64,000 nt of DNA from an uncultured bacterium. Its GTDB lineage: Bacteria; CSSED10-310; CALFER01. The notes beneath the pieces were generated by a model, which was not told the origin of the DNA, made no database searches, and saw nothing but the letters and a program-made list of their open reading frames with translations. The stretch is from contig CALFER010000077.1 in NCBI GenBank assembly GCA_937951895.1, positions 44,076 to 108,075 on the forward strand, read 5' to 3'. Position 1 is the stretch's first letter. Each line of letters starts with the position of its first letter. Positions 60,513-64,000 of the stretch are shown here, one piece after another. Both the position numbers and the translations under genes were made by a program.

Positions 60513-63500
60513 ATGTCGGATCGGATGCATGTGCAGTCGTTCGAAGTTCTGGCGAAATGGATCAGGGATGAATATGCCGGTAACCGGAGCATCTTCGGCA
60601 TCCCTGAATCGCTCTTTTTCAGCCCGTCAGACCGCACGAAAAGGCTCTCGAGCACACTCTTCGACCAGCCGCTGGGAACCCCCTTCGGCCCAGCCGCCGG
60701 TCCTCACACACAGCTCTCCCAGAATATCATCTCAGCCTGGCTCACGGGCGGCCGTTTCATCGAACTCAAAACGGTCCAGATCATGGATGAACTCGACATT
60801 CCCCGGCCCTGCATCGACATGACGGACGAAGGGTATAACGTCGAATGGTCGCAGGAACTCAAACTGGAACAATCCGTCCGGGAATACCGGCACGCCTGGG
60901 CGCTTATCCATGTCCTGCATCATGTACTCGGTTGGGACGCGATTCCGGTCGGAACGATATTCAACATGAGCGTCGGGTATAATCTCGAGGGGATCAGAAC
61001 GGACAGGATGCAGCGATTCATGGATGAAATGACCCGGCCGAGTCCCGAGGTCGAATCCCTGCGTGCGGTGATCCGTCGATTCTTCCCGCAATCCGCCGAC
61101 ATTCCGATCCCGCCGTGCATGACCGATAACGTGACACTCTCGACGATGCACGGTTGCCCGCCGGACGAGATCGAAGCCATCGCGCGGTATCTGATCGAGG
61201 AACGCCGGCTCCACACGACGATCAAGCTGAATCCGACGCTGCTGGGCCGCGAGCGCGTGCTGGATATCCTCAACAACCGGCTCGGGTTCCGGTCGATCGA
61301 CATTCCGGAATCGGTTTTCGCGCATGACCTGACGTATGACCGGGCAATCGCGCTCGTGACCTCGCTCCGGGGCGCCGCACGGAAGGCCGGTGTGCGCTTC
61401 GGCATCAAGCTGAGCAATACGCTCGCGATGAAAAACACCCTCGGGCGGCTCCCCGGCGGCGAAATGTATATGTCGGGGCGCGCGCTGTATCCCGTCACGA
61501 TGAACCTGTTTAACGTCCTCATGAGTGATCTGGAGGATTCGATCCCCGTATCGTTCTCGGCAGGCGCCGATGCGCTCAACATCGCCGACATCCTGCGCTG
61601 CGGTGCCCGTCCCGTCACCGTTGCTTCCGATCTCCTCAAACCGGGTGGGTACATGCGGATGGGGCAGTATGCGGACGAGATTCTCAGCGCGATGGACGAG
61701 GCGGGAGCGAATTCGCTTGAGGCGTTTGCTCGGAATGCGTCTCAGTCCCGTCGGGAACTCGCCGGAGCCGTCCTCACGGATCCGCGTTACCGGAAATCCT
61801 TCATTCCGGATGAGCCGCCCAGGGTGGAGTCGGCATTGCCCATGTTCGATTGCATCACCGCGCCGTGCGTCCCGAATTGCGCCGTGCATCAGGATGTTCC
61901 GGAGTATATTCATGCCATCGAGCGAGGCGACACCGATACCGCGATGCGCATCATACTGGGGCGGAATCCCCTCCCCGGTGTGACGGGTCATGTCTGCACC
62001 CATTTGTGTCAGGACCGCTGCACCCGGAGCCAGTATGATGAATCCGTCGCGATCCGTGCGCTCAAACGGTATGCTTCCGAGCGTTCGAACCCGGCGTACA
62101 TCGCGAACAAATCGACAGGGCATCGTGTCGCCGTGATCGGAGCGGGGCCTTCGGGGCTGGCGGCGGCCGCCTTCCTGGCGCTCAACGGTGTCCGCGTGAC
62201 GATCTATGAAGCGCGTGACATTCCCGGAGGCATGCTCGCGATCGCCCCCGCCTTCCGGCTTCCTCCCGAGGTCGTCCGGACCGATATCGATCGTATCCGG
62301 GCGCTCGGGGTCGATATCGTCTGCTCGCATCGCGTGACGGATCCGCCCGAACGGCTGCTCGAACAGGGCTTCGACGCGGTCTATGTCGCGTGCGGTTTTC
62401 CGGATGATGTTGACCTGAGCGTGCCGGGCACCGAGGGTGCGGGGGTCCATCAATCGCTCGATCTGCTCGAACGATTCGCGCGAAACACCCCGCCGGATCT
62501 CGGGAACAAGGTGCTCGTGATCGGCGGCGGCAACACGGCGATGGATGTGGCGAGAAGCGCTCAGCGGATCACCGGAATGCCTTCGACCGTCGTGTATCGC
62601 AGGTCTGTTGCCGAGATGCCGGCCGAGCGTGAGGAGATCGACGATCTGCTGGCGGAGGGGAATCGGATCGAGGAACTCGCGGCACCGGTGGCCGTGGTGC
62701 GCGATGGCGGCCGGGTCGCGGCGTTACGCTGTATTCGAAACCGTCTCGGCGCGCCGGGCGCGGACGGGCGGCGGCGGCCGGAGCCTGTGGAGGGGTCCGA
62801 GTTCGACATTCCGGCGACCGCCGTTGTGTTTGCGATCGGCCAGCAGGCGGACCGTGCATGGGGACAGGGCAGTCGGATCATGCGGGATCGGGCCGGCGCG
62901 GTTCGTGTCGATCCGGTGACCGGTGAGACAGACGCGCGGGGTGTGTATGCGGGAGGCGATCAGGTCCGGCAGCCCGCGATCATCATTCGCGCCTGTGCGG
63001 ACGGACGTCGGGCTGCCGAAGCAATCTGCGGGGATCTCGGCATCCCGTTCGACGCATTCAGCGTCAGCGAGTCTGAAACCGGTCCGGACGACATCGGCAG
63101 GATCAAGCGCAAACGCGTGCGAAAATCCCCTCAGACACGGGCCGGGCGTCAACCCCTCACCCGGAGGAGCGGGGCGGAGTTGGTCGAATGGACCCTGACC
63201 GATGAGGAAGCCGTTCGCGAGGCAGCTCGGTGTCTGGAATGCCGGACGATGTGCGACAAGTGTGTCGATGTGTGTCCGAACCGGGCGAATGTGGCGTTCC
63301 GGACTGCGAAGGCGGCGATCGGGATGCCGGGGTTTCGGGTGCGGGAGGGGCGGATCGAGGCGACGGCGGTGGAACGGTTCGAGATCCGGCAGGGGCGGCA
63401 GATTCTGCACATCGACGATTTCTGCAATGAATGCGGCAATTGCGAGACATTCTGTGTGCATCGGGGACGGCCGTATCGCGACAAGCCTCGGGTGTTTCTG

Positions 63501-63788
63501 ACGCGGGAGGGGTTTGAGGTGGAGACAGAGAATGCGTTTTTCTGGCGGGAGGACGGGATTGACGTGCGGGTCGGGGGCATGACGGCGTCGCTGAGCGTGA
63601 CCGCGGAGGGTGTGCGGTATGAGGATGCCGGGGTGGTGCTGCGGTTCGACGGGAATCTGGGATATCGGGGGGGAGAGGTGAAGGATGGGTTCAGCGGGGA
63701 TGTGCCGGCGGATCGGATTCCGGTGATGTGGGTGGTGTATCGGGGGATTCGTCGCAATCTGCCTCAGATTGTCGGGGCGATGGGTTGA
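60513..63788 (+). CDS. ygfK: YgfK-type flavin/iron-sulfur reductase (putative selenate reductase subunit)
   Basis: 1091 residues from the ATG after AAAGGAG. The N-terminal 400 residues have the YgfK pattern: SIFGIPESLFFSP, GTPFGPAAGPHTQLSQNII, LTGGRFIELKTVQIMDEL. A GltD-like part follows: Cys motif CVPNCAVH, then VIGAGPSGLAAAAFLALNG (FAD) and VIGGGNTAMDVARS (NAD(P)H). Two cysteine clusters at the end, CLECRTMCDKCVDVCPNRAN and CNECGNCETFCVHRG, bind [4Fe-4S] clusters. In E. coli it is encoded in a purine/selenate cluster; no selenium or molybdenum partner lies before it here. Actual electron acceptor is unknown. Confidence 0.92.
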   Translation: MSDRMHVQSFEVLAKWIRDEYAGNRSIFGIPESLFFSPSDRTKRLSSTLFDQPLGTPFGPAAGPHTQLSQNIISAWLTGGRFIELKTVQIMDELDIPRPCIDMTDEGYNVEWSQELKLEQSVREYRHAWALIHVLHHVLGWDAIPVGTIFNMSVGYNLEGIRTDRMQRFMDEMTRPSPEVESLRAVIRRFFPQSADIPIPPCMTDNVTLSTMHGCPPDEIEAIARYLIEERRLHTTIKLNPTLLGRERVLDILNNRLGFRSIDIPESVFAHDLTYDRAIALVTSLRGAARKAGVRFGIKLSNTLAMKNTLGRLPGGEMYMSGRALYPVTMNLFNVLMSDLEDSIPVSFSAGADALNIADILRCGARPVTVASDLLKPGGYMRMGQYADEILSAMDEAGANSLEAFARNASQSRRELAGAVLTDPRYRKSFIPDEPPRVESALPMFDCITAPCVPNCAVHQDVPEYIHAIERGDTDTAMRIILGRNPLPGVTGHVCTHLCQDRCTRSQYDESVAIRALKRYASERSNPAYIANKSTGHRVAVIGAGPSGLAAAAFLALNGVRVTIYEARDIPGGMLAIAPAFRLPPEVVRTDIDRIRALGVDIVCSHRVTDPPERLLEQGFDAVYVACGFPDDVDLSVPGTEGAGVHQSLDLLERFARNTPPDLGNKVLVIGGGNTAMDVARSAQRITGMPSTVVYRRSVAEMPAEREEIDDLLAEGNRIEELAAPVAVVRDGGRVAALRCIRNRLGAPGADGRRRPEPVEGSEFDIPATAVVFAIGQQADRAWGQGSRIMRDRAGAVRVDPVTGETDARGVYAGGDQVRQPAIIIRACADGRRAAEAICGDLGIPFDAFSVSESETGPDDIGRIKRKRVRKSPQTRAGRQPLTRRSGAELVEWTLTDEEAVREAARCLECRTMCDKCVDVCPNRANVAFRTAKAAIGMPGFRVREGRIEATAVERFEIRQGRQILHIDDFCNECGNCETFCVHRGRPYRDKPRVFLTREGFEVETENAFFWREDGIDVRVGGMTASLSVTAEGVRYEDAGVVLRFDGNLGYRGGEVKDGFSGDVPADRIPVMWVVYRGIRRNLPQIVGAMG

Positions 63789-63820
63789 TGTGAAGGCTGA
63801 CGAATGAGAGGAGGCCGTGG

Positions 63821-63952
63821 ATGATGAAGAGAACCAGAGCCGTTGTGATTGCCGGATTGTGCGTCAGTCTGTCCGGATGTGCGGTGTTGATGCGAGTTCA
63901 ATTTAGCGAAGAACTGGATCGACCAACGGATAAAAGATTTGTTTCCACCTGA
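63821..63952 (+). CDS. Small lipoprotein-like peptide, 43 aa
   Basis: A good ribosome-binding site (AGAGGAGG) lies about 8 bases upstream of the ATG. MMKRTRAVVIAGLCVSLSGC with a lipobox (LSGC) precedes 23 residues (AVLMRVQFSEELDRPTDKRF). It lies 32 bases after ygfK and may be co-transcribed. It is short for a lipoprotein, so it could be a truncated or frameshifted gene whose rest lies beyond 63952. Confidence 0.55.
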   Translation: MMKRTRAVVIAGLCVSLSGCAVLMRVQFSEELDRPTDKRFVST

Positions 63953-64000
63953 ACTGAGCGCTAAGTGAAAACAGACGAGCATGGACGGTAGGCAAGCGCT

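Noticed and set aside
60732..62453. 573-residue minus-strand open frame
   Set aside because: Antisense to ygfK; composition is dominated by Arg, His and Asp.

Overview
The window (about 58% G+C by eye, genes packed at high density, no gene-free stretch longer than 300 bases, no rRNA or tRNA seen) looks like a chromosomal segment of an uncultivated Gram-negative, free-living bacterium. A TonB-type C-terminal domain, lipoproteins, an O-antigen-ligase-like protein, a polyprenyl sugar transferase, sigma-54-type enhancer-binding architecture and secreted proteins with long Pro/Thr linkers all fit a diderm. The mix of Pro/Thr-linked secreted modules, parallel beta-helix proteins, zinc-ribbon Ser/Thr kinases with TPRs and some archaeal-looking membrane genes is common in metagenome lineages such as Sumerlaeota or Hydrogenedentota, but I cannot fix the phylum from sequence alone.

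Layout: 1-7.5 kb holds the end of an HD-type signalling protein, a FecR-domain membrane protein, an Smr protein, three family-2 glycosyltransferases and a polyprenyl glycosylphosphotransferase (surface polysaccharide). 7.6-16 kb holds secreted proteins and two tandem Ser/Thr kinases, the second fused to a TonB C-terminal domain. 16-24.4 kb runs TldD, an FHA-histidine kinase with an NtrC-like partner, YjbQ, then an overlapping operon pcp-folC-nfi-nucleotidyltransferase. 24.4-29.6 kb is a five-gene minus-strand operon (TPR protein, zinc-ribbon/OB-fold protein, TctA-family membrane protein, membrane hydrolase, LUD protein). 29.7-40 kb has pckA, a YkgJ-type cysteine-cluster protein, a response regulator, a broken membrane glycosyltransferase, a MEMO-family protein, a tandem pair of proteasome-like proteins, wecB and a membrane metalloprotease-like gene. 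40.3-48.3 kb is a complete kdpFABCDE potassium uptake operon with an additional tiny ORF. 48.4-64 kb contains a NamZ-like muramidase, an MrfA-like helicase, a rhomboid protease with TPRs, a lipoprotein, an O-antigen ligase-like protein, a 1374-residue beta-helix protein and a YgfK-type flavin/iron-sulfur reductase.

The most interesting object is the overlapping gene pair at 35994-38155. Both proteins look like expanded Ntn-hydrolase (proteasome/HslV/Anbu-like) subunits. The second keeps a Thr directly after Met, an Asp, a Lys and a GSG motif at the places expected for a proteasome-type active site; the first has Ala, His and Gln at the Thr, Lys and Ser places. This suggests a heteromeric active/inactive pair. 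I know of no named family that matches, and this reading rests on pattern recognition, not on a search.
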